Made by a program: the position numbers and the translations under genes. The notes under the pieces are model-generated. The model saw only the letters and a program-made list of their open reading frames with translations, did not search any database and had not been told where the DNA came from. Of a stretch of 44,480 bases of DNA, positions 28,226 through 36,462 are shown piece after piece; within the stretch, counting starts at the first letter, position 1; every line of letters starts with the position of its first letter. This DNA is from Alphaproteobacteria bacterium (GTDB lineage: Bacteria; Pseudomonadota; Alphaproteobacteria; SHVW01), in assembly GCA_016869645.1 (NCBI GenBank), contig VGDO01000020.1, positions 1 through 44,480 of the forward strand. The letters run 5' to 3'.

Positions 28226-28462
28226 ATGGACAGGCGAAACAAGACGCGGCGACCCTATGGCCTGTCCGCCCTGAGCAGCAATGTCGACTATTGGCTGGCC
28301 CGGGCCGAAGAGGCGCGCACCATGGCCGACAGCATGATGCACGTCGAAACGAAAGAGACGCTCCTCAGCATCGCCGAAGGCTACGACCGCTTGGCCGGCA
28401 ATGCCGAAAAGCGCCGCCCTGCCAGTGCGCGTCGCGGGCGCGCGCGTCAATCGAGCAACTGA
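28226..28462 (+). CDS. Small helical protein, unknown function
   Basis: 78 aa from the ATG at 28226 (TTG at 28175 would add 17). A basic N-terminus is followed by VDYWLARAEEARTMADSM and then KETLLSIAEGYDRLAGNAE, two amphipathic helices. This layout (W-x-x-R-A-E-E-A-R then I-A-x-x-Y-x-x-L-A) is common in small soluble proteins of soil alphaproteobacteria with no known role. The C-terminus is Arg-rich. The stop lies 24 nt from the convergent lolD. Confidence 0.6.
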   Translation: MDRRNKTRRPYGLSALSSNVDYWLARAEEARTMADSMMHVETKETLLSIAEGYDRLAGNAEKRRPASARRGRARQSSN

Positions 28463-28486
28463 TCAGCTGTCCGGGTCACCGCCGCG

Positions 28487-29275
28487 TCACGGCCCCGCCC
28501 GGCCGGCATCCGCTCGCTCGATCACGCCCCCTTCATAGACTTCAAGCACTCGATCCATCTTGGCCGCCAGGTCGAAATTATGCGTGGCGATGAGGGCCGC
28601 AAGCCTGGTCGCGTGCACGATGCGGCGCAGCTCGCTGAAGACGTCGGTGGCGGTATGCGGATCGAGATTGCCGGTCGGCTCGTCGGCCAGCAGGACATGG
28701 GGCACATTGGCGATCGCGCGCACAATGGCGACACGCTGCTGCTCGCCGCCGGACAAGCGAGCCGGCCGGTGGTCCTCGCGCTTGTGCAGGCCGACCAGCG
28801 CCAGCAGTTGGCGCGCGCGCTCGCGCGCCTCGCTCTTGCTCAGTCCGGCGATCAGCTGCGGCAGCATGACGTTCTCGAGCGCCGAAAACTCGGGCAGCAG
28901 GTGATGGAACTGATAGACGAAACCGATGTGGCTGCGGCGCAGCAGTGTGCGCTGCTGGTCGTTGAGGCGGCTCGCCTCCGCATCGCCGATCCTGATCTCT
29001 CCCGCGTCAGGCCGCTCGAGCAGGCCGGCGATCTGCAGCAGGGTCGACTTGCCGGCACCCGACGGGCCGACCAGCGCCACGATTTCTCCCGGGAAAAGCC
29101 TGAGGCTCACGCCGCGCAGCACTTCAAGCTTGACCGAGCCCTGCTCGAATGTCCGACAGATGCCCTCGAGCGACATGGCCGGCTTGGGCGGCTGCCCCGG
29201 CACGGCAGCGGAGCGGGAACCTGTCGTCGACGTGCCCGGGGCTTGCTCGAGCCGTGGCTCGGAGCGGTCACTCAT
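28487..29275 (-). CDS. lolD: Lipoprotein-releasing ABC transporter ATPase LolD
   Basis: The ATPase that powers release of outer-membrane lipoproteins from the inner membrane. It has Walker A GPSGAGKST at 70-78, signature LSGGEQQRVAIVRA and Walker B VLLADEPTGNLD. With the ATG at 29275 it is 262 aa and has a Pro/Ser-rich lead of about 33 residues. The ATG at 29176 would give the usual 229 aa but lacks a ribosome binding site. The longer form has GAGG upstream and overlaps lolC by 8 nt. Confidence 0.92.
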   Translation of the reverse strand: MSDRSEPRLEQAPGTSTTGSRSAAVPGQPPKPAMSLEGICRTFEQGSVKLEVLRGVSLRLFPGEIVALVGPSGAGKSTLLQIAGLLERPDAGEIRIGDAEASRLNDQQRTLLRRSHIGFVYQFHHLLPEFSALENVMLPQLIAGLSKSEARERARQLLALVGLHKREDHRPARLSGGEQQRVAIVRAIANVPHVLLADEPTGNLDPHTATDVFSELRRIVHATRLAALIATHNFDLAAKMDRVLEVYEGGVIERADAGRAGP

Positions 29276-30512
29276 AGCGCAACGCCTCGACCGGATCGAG
29301 GCGCGCCGCACGCCAGGCCGGGTAGATCGTCGCAAGGAACGACAGCCCAAGCGCCATGGCAACGACGAGCGCGACTTCGGCCGGATCGACCTTGGCCGGC
29401 AGGCGCGACAGGAAATAGATCTCGGCGCTGAACAGCTCCGTGCCGGTCAACGATTGCAGGAATTGCCTGATGTGCTCGATGTTGGCGCAGAACAAGATGC
29501 CAAGCAGAAAGCCGCCGATCGTTCCGACCGTGCCGACGCTGGCGCCGGCCAGAAAGAAAACGCGCATGACCATGCCGCGCGTGGCGCCCATGGTGCGCAG
29601 GATCGCGATGTCGCGTCCCTTGTCTTTCACCAGCATGATCAGGCTGGAGATGATGTTGAAGGCGGCGACCAGGATGATGAGCGTCAGGATCAGGAACATG
29701 ACATTGCGCTCGACCTGGATCGCCGTGAAGAACGATGCGTTGGCGTGCTGCCAGTCGTAGATGCGCCCGCCCGGGCCGACCGCTCCGGCGATGCGCGCCG
29801 TGGTCGCGCGGACCTGGTCGGGGTCGGCGACCATCACTTCGAGCGAGGTGACGGCATTGGGCACGCGGAAGAAGAGCTGCGCCTGCTCGAGTCCCATGTA
29901 GATGAAGTTGTTGTCGTACTCGTACATGCCGATCTCGAAGACCGCCGCGACATTGTAGGCCTTGGCGCGCGGCACGGTGCCGAAGGCCGTGACACTGCCG
30001 CGCGGCGAGATCAGCGTGATCGGATTGCCGACGCCGAGGCCGAGCCGCGCCGCCATGCGGCTGCCGATCATCACTGAGCTTTCATCGGCCAGGTCGGCGA
30101 TCTTTCCGGCCTTGACGCCTTGGACCAGCGTGGTGTGACGGGCCAGATCCTCGACCCGCATGCCGCGCACGAGCGCTCCCGACGCGGCGTTGTTGGCCGA
30201 CACCATGACCTGGCCTTCGACCTGGGGCCGGACGGCCAGCACGCCGGGCACCGCGCGCACGCGCTCGGCGATCGAGTCGAAGTCGGGCAGCGGGCCCTGT
30301 TGCGCCTGGACGGCGAAATGGCCGTTGAGCCCGAGTATGCGGCCGAGCAGTTCGGCGCGGAAGCCGTTCATCACGGACATGACGATGATGAGCGTCGCCA
30401 CGCCGAGCGCAATGCCAAGCAGCGAGAACCAGGCGATGATCGAGATGAACCCTTCCTGCCGCCGCGCGCGCAGATAGCGCATCGCCACCATGCGCTCGAA
30501 GGAAGAGAACAT
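29268..30512 (-). CDS. lolC: Lipoprotein-releasing system permease LolC/E
   Basis: The membrane subunit of the Lol ABC exporter. The 414-aa protein starts FERMVAMRYLRARRQEGFIS, the LolC/E hallmark. It has one helix at 22-48, a large periplasmic domain (about 50-265) and three helices in the MacB/FtsX-like part (270-400) with AILRTMGATRGMVMRVF. Only one such permease gene precedes lolD, so a homodimeric LolC/E (LolF-like) arrangement is likely. Confidence 0.93.
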   Translation of the reverse strand: MFSSFERMVAMRYLRARRQEGFISIIAWFSLLGIALGVATLIIVMSVMNGFRAELLGRILGLNGHFAVQAQQGPLPDFDSIAERVRAVPGVLAVRPQVEGQVMVSANNAASGALVRGMRVEDLARHTTLVQGVKAGKIADLADESSVMIGSRMAARLGLGVGNPITLISPRGSVTAFGTVPRAKAYNVAAVFEIGMYEYDNNFIYMGLEQAQLFFRVPNAVTSLEVMVADPDQVRATTARIAGAVGPGGRIYDWQHANASFFTAIQVERNVMFLILTLIILVAAFNIISSLIMLVKDKGRDIAILRTMGATRGMVMRVFFLAGASVGTVGTIGGFLLGILFCANIEHIRQFLQSLTGTELFSAEIYFLSRLPAKVDPAEVALVVAMALGLSFLATIYPAWRAARLDPVEALRYE

Positions 30513-30552
30513 CCTGCTTATTCCCTCTGCCAGGTCGGCGCCGCGGCCATGG

Positions 30553-31875
30553 CTAGGCCCGTGCCGTGAGCTTGTTGAACGCCTGCTCCGGCGCCAGCTC
30601 GACCTTCTCGCCGGTCTTGCGGTTCTTGATCTCGACCACCCCCGACTTGACGCCGCGCGGGCCGACCACGATCTGCCAGGGCAATCCGATCAGGTCCATG
30701 TCGGCGAGCTTGGGCCCGGGTCGGTCGTCGCGATCGTCGTAGAGCACCTCGACCTTGGCGGCAAGGCAGCGGGCATAGAGATCGCTGGCGACGGCGTCGC
30801 AGGCAGCATCACCGACCTTGAGGTTGACGAGGCCGATGCGGAAAGGCGCCACCGACTCGGGCCAGATGATGCCGGCTTCGTCATGGCTCGCTTCGATGAC
30901 GGCGCCGACCAGGCGCGACACGCCGATGCCGTAGGAGCCCATGTGCAGCGTCACGGGATCGCCGGTCTGGCCGCCGACCTGCGCCTTCATCGGCGCCGAG
31001 TACTTGGTGCCAAAATAGAAGATGTGGCCGACCTCGATGCCGCGCTCGTTGACGCGCTTGTCGGCCGGGATCTTCTCGAACGTGGCTGCGTCGTGCTTCT
31101 CGTCGGTCGCGGCATAGAGACTGGTCCAGCGATCGACGATCGGCTGCAAATCGCCCTCGTGGTCGATCTCGGTCTTGAGCATGTCGAACTCGACCAGGTC
31201 GCGATGGCAATAGACCGCGCTCTCGCCGGTCTTGGCGAGGATGATGAATTCGTGACTGAGATCGCCGCCGATCGGCCCTGAATCGGCCGCCATCGGGATC
31301 GCCTTCAGCCCCATGCGCGCATAGGTGCGCAAGTAGGAGACGAACATCTTGTTGTAGGCGCGCTTGGCGCCGGCGAAGTCGAGGTCGAAGGAGTAGGCGT
31401 CCTTCATCAGGAATTCGCGTCCGCGCATGACGCCGAAGCGCGGCCGCACCTCGTCGCGGAATTTCCACTGGATGTGATAGAGCAGCTTCGGCAGCTCGCG
31501 ATAGCTTTTCACATGAGTGCGGAATATGTCCGTAATCATCTCCTCGTTGGTCGGCCCGTAAAGCATCTCGCGCTCGTGGCGGTCGGTGATGCGCAGCATC
31601 TCCTTGCCGTAGTCCTCGTAGCGGCCGCTCTCGCGCCACAGGTCGGCGGGCTGGATGGTCGGCATCAGAACTTCCTGGCAGCCGATCGCGTCCTGCTCCT
31701 CGCGCACGATCTGCTCGATCTTCTTCAGCACCTTGAAGCCCAGCGGCAGCCAGGAGTAGATGCCGGCCGAGGCCTGCTTGATCATGCCCGCGCGCAGCAT
31801 CAGCCGATGCGACACGATCTGCGCCTCTGCGGGCGTTTCCTTCATCGTCGGCATGAAGAACTGTGACGAACGCAT
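30553..31875 (-). CDS. proS: Prolyl-tRNA synthetase (short, editing-domain-lacking)
   Basis: A class II synthetase charging tRNA-Pro. Motif 1 is around [20 protein letters not shown], motif 2 is [20 protein letters not shown], motif 3 is [18 protein letters not shown], and an anticodon-binding domain starts near 345. At 440 aa it lacks the roughly 180-aa editing insert present in the 570-aa E. coli enzyme, as is normal in alphaproteobacteria. AAGGAGGTG sits 2 nt upstream of the ATG at 31875, a near-ideal ribosome binding sequence although close. The upstream open stretch to 31911 is rejected for this reason. Confidence 0.95.
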   Translation of the reverse strand: MRSSQFFMPTMKETPAEAQIVSHRLMLRAGMIKQASAGIYSWLPLGFKVLKKIEQIVREEQDAIGCQEVLMPTIQPADLWRESGRYEDYGKEMLRITDRHEREMLYGPTNEEMITDIFRTHVKSYRELPKLLYHIQWKFRDEVRPRFGVMRGREFLMKDAYSFDLDFAGAKRAYNKMFVSYLRTYARMGLKAIPMAADSGPIGGDLSHEFIILAKTGESAVYCHRDLVEFDMLKTEIDHEGDLQPIVDRWTSLYAATDEKHDAATFEKIPADKRVNERGIEVGHIFYFGTKYSAPMKAQVGGQTGDPVTLHMGSYGIGVSRLVGAVIEASHDEAGIIWPESVAPFRIGLVNLKVGDAACDAVASDLYARCLAAKVEVLYDDRDDRPGPKLADMDLIGLPWQIVVGPRGVKSGVVEIKNRKTGEKVELAPEQAFNKLTARA

Positions 31876-31929
31876 GACACCTCCTTGGTGTCGCGCGGAC
31901 GGGCCGCGCACGACAGTCGAAGCGGTCGG

Positions 31930-31958
31930 ACTTTAGTCGGGCCGATCCGGACTGTCCA
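31930..31958 (-). promoter_or_regulatory. Candidate promoter for proS
   Basis: On the minus strand TGGACA (31958-31953), a 17-nt spacer and TAAAGT (31935-31930), about 50 nt before proS. The match is moderate and the spacing is ideal. Confidence 0.4.
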
Positions 31959-31999
31959 TGACAGGCCCGGTCGCGCACATGCGAGAAGCGGCGATAACT

Positions 32000-32018
32000 G
32001 CGGCCGTTTCGCGGCCGC
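32000..32018. repeat. GC-rich inverted repeat after the GST gene
   Basis: GCGGCC and GGCCGC with a 7-nt loop, 19 nt past the GST stop. It may help end GST transcription, but no T-run follows, so it is recorded only as an inverted repeat. Confidence 0.4.
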
Positions 32019-32036
32019 GGATTGGTCGAAAGGCGG

Positions 32037-32648
32037 TCAGCCCTTCGGCACGGTCTCCGCGAAGGCGGGCATCTCGTTGCAGCGCTTGGACAGCGCCTCG
32101 AGCTTCGGGTACCTGCCGGCCGGCGCCAGATGCGGCAGCTGGCCGCGCATGAAATCGAAGACGCAGACCGCGGTGACGTCCGCCTGCGTGAGTTTGCTGC
32201 CGCACAGGAACGGCGACGGGTTCATGGCTTCGAGTGCGTCCAGCCCGTCCTTGGCCTGGCCGTCAAGCTGATCGAGCCAGGGCTGGTGCACCTTCTCGGC
32301 CGGCCGCCGGTTCTTTTCATAGAGGCCGCCGACCGCCTTTTCGCAGGCGCCGACGGCGACCGCGACCGCGTGCAGCACCTTGCGGCGCTCCTTGCCCTTG
32401 GGCGGCGTCAACGACTTCGACGGGCCCGCCAGCTCGTCCAGGTGATCGAGGATGACCGCGCTGTCGACGATCGTGTCGCCCTCGTCGGTCACGAAAGCTG
32501 GCACCCGTCCGAGCGGGTTGAAGGTCTTGACCGCATCCTTGTCGGTCATCGAGGAGAGCGCCTTGTGCTCGAAGTTCAAGCCGTAATGCTTGAGCGTCAC
32601 CGCGGCGCGGCGCACGAAGGGCGACTGAAAACGGCCGACAAGGATCAT
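32037..32648 (-). CDS. Glutathione S-transferase family protein
   Basis: 203 aa: an N-terminal thioredoxin-like domain (1-78, MILVGRFQSPFVRRAAVTLK and GRVPAFVTDEGDTIVDSAVI, the glutathione-binding cis-Pro and Asp-Ser) and a helical C-terminal domain (90-195). Ser9 is a plausible catalytic residue. The substrate is unknown. GGAG lies 6 nt before the ATG. It is probably a single gene between the MarR regulator and proS. Confidence 0.85.
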   Translation of the reverse strand: MILVGRFQSPFVRRAAVTLKHYGLNFEHKALSSMTDKDAVKTFNPLGRVPAFVTDEGDTIVDSAVILDHLDELAGPSKSLTPPKGKERRKVLHAVAVAVGACEKAVGGLYEKNRRPAEKVHQPWLDQLDGQAKDGLDALEAMNPSPFLCGSKLTQADVTAVCVFDFMRGQLPHLAPAGRYPKLEALSKRCNEMPAFAETVPKG

Positions 32649-32729
32649 GGCAGGCTCCGCATCAGGATCACAGGTGCCGGGCCGCCAGGATCGGCGGTCC
32701 GGTGCGAGATTCGCAGGTCGACGAGAGGC

Positions 32730-33215
32730 TCAGGCCGCCGTCGTCGTTTCCGGAACGACCGGCGCGCCGCTATAGTCGAGCATGCTCGACCAGAAGCGCT
32801 CGAGATCACGGAAAGCCGCCGCAGCCGCGCGCAAGCGCTCCGCCGTGTTTCCCGTGTTGGCTAGCGCGCCGGCGTGACGGTCGAACATGGCTCCCATGTG
32901 ACGCTGCAGGTTCAAGCCCTTTTCCGACAGACGTACCCGGATGGACCGGCGGTCGTGGGTCGAGCGCTCCTGCACCAGATAGCCGTTCTCGACCATCTTG
33001 CGCACATTGTAGGAAACATTCGAGCCGAGGTAGTAGCCGCGGTTGGTCAACTCGCCGACGGTCAGCTCATCCTGCCCGATATTGAACAGAATCAAGGCCT
33101 GAACGTTGTTGATGTCTTCGATATTCAGGCGATCGAGCTCGGTTTTGACGACCTCAAGGAACTGCCGGTGCAGGCGCTCCAGGAGCTTCGTCGCCTCCAG
33201 ATACTCAGTCCGCAC
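32730..33215 (-). CDS. MarR-family transcriptional regulator, LdtR-like
   Basis: A winged-helix DNA-binding regulator of 161 aa. The segment LDRLNIEDINNVQALILFNI at about 28-47, then VGELTNRGYYLGSNVSYNVR with the recognition helix and a wing with ERSTHDRRSIRVRLSEKG, closely resembles the LdtR group. Known LdtR of Liberibacter and rhizobia controls an L,D-transpeptidase and stress genes. The start is a GTG at 33215 with GAGGG upstream. Its promoter region carries an inverted repeat over the -10, suggesting autorepression. No L,D-transpeptidase gene is in the window, so the targets are elsewhere or different. Confidence 0.82.
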   Translation of the reverse strand: MRTEYLEATKLLERLHRQFLEVVKTELDRLNIEDINNVQALILFNIGQDELTVGELTNRGYYLGSNVSYNVRKMVENGYLVQERSTHDRRSIRVRLSEKGLNLQRHMGAMFDRHAGALANTGNTAERLRAAAAAFRDLERFWSSMLDYSGAPVVPETTTAA

Positions 33216-33243
33216 GTTTCCCTCATTGGCAAGCGGAAGCCAG

Positions 33244-33263
33244 ATCGTTCGAATATAAACGAT
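33244..33263. promoter_or_regulatory. Probable operator of the MarR/LdtR-like regulator
   Basis: A perfect inverted repeat, ATCGTT and AACGAT with an 8-bp spacer, covers the -10 hexamer of the regulator's promoter. Position and 20-bp size fit a MarR dimer site; binding is inferred. Confidence 0.5.
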
Positions 33264-33282
33264 TCCGCTACTGCGGGGTCAA
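33254..33282 (-). promoter_or_regulatory. Sigma-70-type promoter of the MarR/LdtR-like gene
   Basis: On the minus strand TTGACC (33282-33277), a 17-nt spacer and TTTATA (33259-33254). Transcription would start near 33247, about 32 nt before the GTG. Confidence 0.6.
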
Positions 33283-33314
33283 TATCTTGGGTCCCTTGCG
33301 CGATGGCGACCCGA

Positions 33315-34196
33315 CTAATCGCCCCGCATCATCCGCATTATTCCAGAAAAATCAACGGCTTTGTGCCCTGCATTGACGAACAGCGTATAGAGCGAGGCGG
33401 CGGCGGCGCCCATCGGCGTGGCCGCGCCCACCGTGTGCGCGGCCTCTTGGGCGAGTCGGAGGTCCTTGAGCATCATCTCGGCCGTGAAACCCGCCTTGTA
33501 ATCGCGGTTGGCGGGCGAAGTCGGGACCGGACCCGGCACCGGACAGTAGCTGGTCATCGACCAGCACTGGCCGGATGATTTCGAACTGATGTCGAACAGC
33601 TTCTGCTTGTCGAGGCCAAGCTTTTCGGCGAGCGCGAAACCTTCGCAGACCGCCACCATCGAAATTCCCAGGATCATGTTGTTGCAGATCTTAGCGGCCT
33701 GGCCGGCACCAGCGGTGCCGGCATGAACGATGGTCTTGCCCATCTTCTCCAGCAGCGGGCGCGCCCGCTCGAACGCCTCGGCCGCGCCGCCGACCATGAA
33801 GGTGAGCGTCGCCGCCTCGGCACCGCCGACGCCGCCCGAGACCGGCGCGTCGACCATGGCATGACCCGCCTTGGTCGCAGCCGCGCTAACGGCGCGTGCC
33901 GTCTCCACGTCGATGGTCGAAGAATCGATCAGCAACGTCCCGGTGTTCGCAGCGGCGAGCACGCTCTCCTCATAGACCTGCCGCACATGCTTGCCGGCCG
34001 GCAACATCGTGATCACGGCTTCAACACCTTGAGCGGCGGCCGCGGCGCTCGACACCGTCTCGGCGCCGGCGGCGCGTGCGGCATCGAGCGATGACTGGAC
34101 CAGATCGAATGCCTTCAGCTTGTGACCCGCCTTGAGAAGGTTGCGCGCCATGGGCCCGCCCATGTTGCCGAGCCCGATGAATCCGATCGTCGCCAT
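33315..34196 (-). CDS. mmsB: 3-hydroxyisobutyrate dehydrogenase
   Basis: NAD-dependent oxidation of 3-hydroxyisobutyrate to methylmalonate semialdehyde in valine breakdown. The 293-aa protein has a Rossmann fold with GFIGLGNMGGPMARNLLKAG at 5-24, then DAPVSGGVGGAEAATLTFMV, the substrate motif near 120, and the catalytic Lys of GAGQAAKICNNM. The C-terminal helical domain carries KDLRLAQEAA. It is the last gene of the valine cluster, 33 nt from the hydrolase gene. Confidence 0.92.
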   Translation of the reverse strand: MATIGFIGLGNMGGPMARNLLKAGHKLKAFDLVQSSLDAARAAGAETVSSAAAAAQGVEAVITMLPAGKHVRQVYEESVLAAANTGTLLIDSSTIDVETARAVSAAATKAGHAMVDAPVSGGVGGAEAATLTFMVGGAAEAFERARPLLEKMGKTIVHAGTAGAGQAAKICNNMILGISMVAVCEGFALAEKLGLDKQKLFDISSKSSGQCWSMTSYCPVPGPVPTSPANRDYKAGFTAEMMLKDLRLAQEAAHTVGAATPMGAAAASLYTLFVNAGHKAVDFSGIMRMMRGD

Positions 34197-34229
34197 GTTT
34201 CCTCCGCCCTCCTATTCGAATGCGCCCGA

Positions 34230-35288
34230 TCACTCAAAAACCAGGTCACGCACGCCGAGCGGCGCAAAATAGGCGTCGACGTCCGCCGCACCGACCTCGG
34301 CCAGGCTGGCCGGCTGCCAGCGCGGCTTCTGATCCTTGTCGACCAGAGCGGCGCGCACGCCCTCGAAGAAGTCGTGGCCTTGCATGAAGCGCTGGATCAT
34401 GCGGTATTCCATGATCATGCATGCCTCGAAGTCGAGCGTGCCGCCCAGCCTGATCTGACGATAGGTCACTTTGAGGCTGGTCGGCGACATCTTCAGCAGG
34501 GTGGCGCGCGTCGCCTCGGCCCATTCGGTCGGTTCGCCAGCCAGCGCTTCGATGATCCCCTCGACCGCGGGCTGCGCGAAACAGCGATCGATGGTTGCGC
34601 GGCGTTGCGCCAAGGCCGGCTCACCGGGATCCGCCGCAACGGCGGCCAGCGCCGCATCGACGCCGGCGCGACCGGCGGCCGGATCGCAGGAAGCCAGCGC
34701 CGCTTTGAGTTCGGCCAAGCGCGCGCTCGGCACGTGGTGCGTGGCAATGCCGGCATAAACCATGTCGGCGGCTTTGAGGCGGTGGCCGGTCAGTGCCAGA
34801 TACATGCCGATCTCGCCCGGGCAGCGCGGCAGGAAATAGCTGCCGCCGACATCGGGGAAGAGACCGATGCCGGTCTCGGGCATGGCGAACAGCGTGCGTT
34901 CGGTCGCGACGCGGTGCGAGCCATGGACGCTCAAGCCGACGCCGCCGCCCATGGTGATGCCGTCGAGCAGCGCCACATGCGGCTTGGCCAAGCGGTGGAT
35001 GCGCCGGTTGAGGATGTATTCCTCGCGGAAGAAGTCGCGGTGGATCGCCGCGTCCGAGCCGCGGCCGGCATCGTAGATGGCGCGGATGTCGCCGCCTGCG
35101 CAGAAGGCGCGGTCGCCGGCGCCCTGCATGACGACGGCGCCCACCTGGGGATCGGCCGCCCATTCGATCAATTGCGGATCGTAGGCGCGGATCATCGGCA
35201 GGGTGAGCGCGTTGAGCGCCTTCGGCCGGTTGAGCGTCACCAGGCCGACGGCGCCCTGGCGCTCGAATTGAATGTCCTCGAGGGCCAT
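34230..35288 (-). CDS. 3-hydroxyisobutyryl-CoA hydrolase
   Basis: A crotonase-fold hydrolase that frees 3-hydroxyisobutyrate from its CoA ester, the step before MmsB. The 352-aa length and a long C-terminal part mark the HIBCH group rather than plain enoyl-CoA hydratases. Motifs are NRPKALNALTLPMI, RAFCAGGDIRAIYDAG (CoA and oxyanion hole), LDGITMGGGVGLSVHG, and MPETGIGLFPDVGGSYFLPR with the catalytic Glu and Asp. It starts 4 nt after the acyl-CoA dehydrogenase stop, so the two are co-translated. Confidence 0.9.
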   Translation of the reverse strand: MALEDIQFERQGAVGLVTLNRPKALNALTLPMIRAYDPQLIEWAADPQVGAVVMQGAGDRAFCAGGDIRAIYDAGRGSDAAIHRDFFREEYILNRRIHRLAKPHVALLDGITMGGGVGLSVHGSHRVATERTLFAMPETGIGLFPDVGGSYFLPRCPGEIGMYLALTGHRLKAADMVYAGIATHHVPSARLAELKAALASCDPAAGRAGVDAALAAVAADPGEPALAQRRATIDRCFAQPAVEGIIEALAGEPTEWAEATRATLLKMSPTSLKVTYRQIRLGGTLDFEACMIMEYRMIQRFMQGHDFFEGVRAALVDKDQKPRWQPASLAEVGAADVDAYFAPLGVRDLVFE

Positions 35289-35292
35289 CGTC

Positions 35293-36432
35293 CTACGGCG
35301 CCAGCATTCGCCGCGCGATGATCACGCGCATGATCTCGTTGGTCCCTTCGAGGATTTGGTGCACGCGCGCGTCGCGCAGATAGCGCTCGATCGGAAAGTC
35401 CTTGAGGTAGCCGTAGCCGCCATGGAGCTGCAGCGCATCATTGCAGATGGCGAAGCCGGCATCGGTGGCCAAGCGCTTGGCCATGGCGCAATGGAGCGTT
35501 GCATCTTCCGCACCGGCATCGAGCTTGGCGGCCGCGCGCTGGATCATCAGCCGGGCCGCCTCCAGCTCGGTCGCCATGTCGGCGAATTTGAACTGGAGCG
35601 CCTGGAACTCGGCGAGCTTGCGGCCGAACTGGCTGCGCTGGCCCATATGCTCGCGCGTCGCATCGAGGCAGGCGCGAGCCGCGCCGATCGAGCACGCGCC
35701 GATGTTGATGCGGCCGCCGTCGAGTCCGGCCATCGCGATCTTGAAGCCGTCGCCTTCCGCACCCAGGCGATTGGCGACGGGCACACGGGCGTCCTCGAGG
35801 ATCACCTGGGCGGTCGGCTGGCTGTTCCAGCCGAGCTTCTTCTCCTGCTTGCCGAACGACAGGCCGGCCGTGCCCTTCTCGACCACCAAGGTCGAGATGC
35901 CGCCGGGCCCGGATCCGCCCGTGCGCACCATGACGACATAGACGTCGCTCACGCCGCCGCCGGAGATGAACGCCTTGGTGCCGTTGACCCGGTAGTGATC
36001 GCCCTGCCGCTCCGCCCGCGTCTGCAACGCCGCGGCGTCGGAGCCCGCACCGGGCTCGGTCAGGCAGTAGCTGGCGAAGCTCCTCATCGCGGTCAGATCG
36101 GGCAGAAAGCGCCGGCGCTGCGCCTCGCTGCCGTAGCGGTCGATCATCCAGGCCGCCATGTTGTGGATCGAGATGTAGGCGGCGGTCGACGTGCAGGCGG
36201 CGGCCAGCTCCTCGAAGATCACGGCGGCACCGAGACGCGACAGGCCCGAACCGCCGACATCATCGCGCACGGTGATGCCGCCGAAGCCGAGTGTTGCGGC
36301 CTCGCGCAGGATTTCGACCGGGAAGATGCACTCGGCATCCCAGCGCGCCGCCTGGGGAAGCATGCGTTCGGCGGCAAAGTCGCGCGCGGTGTCGCGTATG
36401 GCGCGCAGCTCCTCGCTCAGCTCGAAATCCAT
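35293..36432 (-). CDS. Acyl-CoA dehydrogenase, probably isobutyryl-CoA dehydrogenase
   Basis: A flavoprotein introducing the alpha-beta double bond in isobutyryl-CoA; the likely substrate comes from the context. The 379-aa protein has the usual three domains. Visible motifs are [15 protein letters not shown] (FAD site), [30 protein letters not shown], and [19 protein letters not shown] with the C-terminal catalytic Glu. It is first of three valine genes in order: dehydrogenase, hydrolase, MmsB. The hydratase between dehydrogenase and hydrolase is not in the window. Confidence 0.9.
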   Translation of the reverse strand: MDFELSEELRAIRDTARDFAAERMLPQAARWDAECIFPVEILREAATLGFGGITVRDDVGGSGLSRLGAAVIFEELAAACTSTAAYISIHNMAAWMIDRYGSEAQRRRFLPDLTAMRSFASYCLTEPGAGSDAAALQTRAERQGDHYRVNGTKAFISGGGVSDVYVVMVRTGGSGPGGISTLVVEKGTAGLSFGKQEKKLGWNSQPTAQVILEDARVPVANRLGAEGDGFKIAMAGLDGGRINIGACSIGAARACLDATREHMGQRSQFGRKLAEFQALQFKFADMATELEAARLMIQRAAAKLDAGAEDATLHCAMAKRLATDAGFAICNDALQLHGGYGYLKDFPIERYLRDARVHQILEGTNEIMRVIIARRMLAP

Positions 36433-36462
36433 CGCTTCGTTCGCTCCCCGTCGAGCCCGAGC

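Noticed and set aside
29177..29275. Shorter LolD start at the ATG 29176
   Set aside because: It gives the usual length but lacks a ribosome binding site; the ATG at 29275 has one and overlaps lolC. It remains possible.
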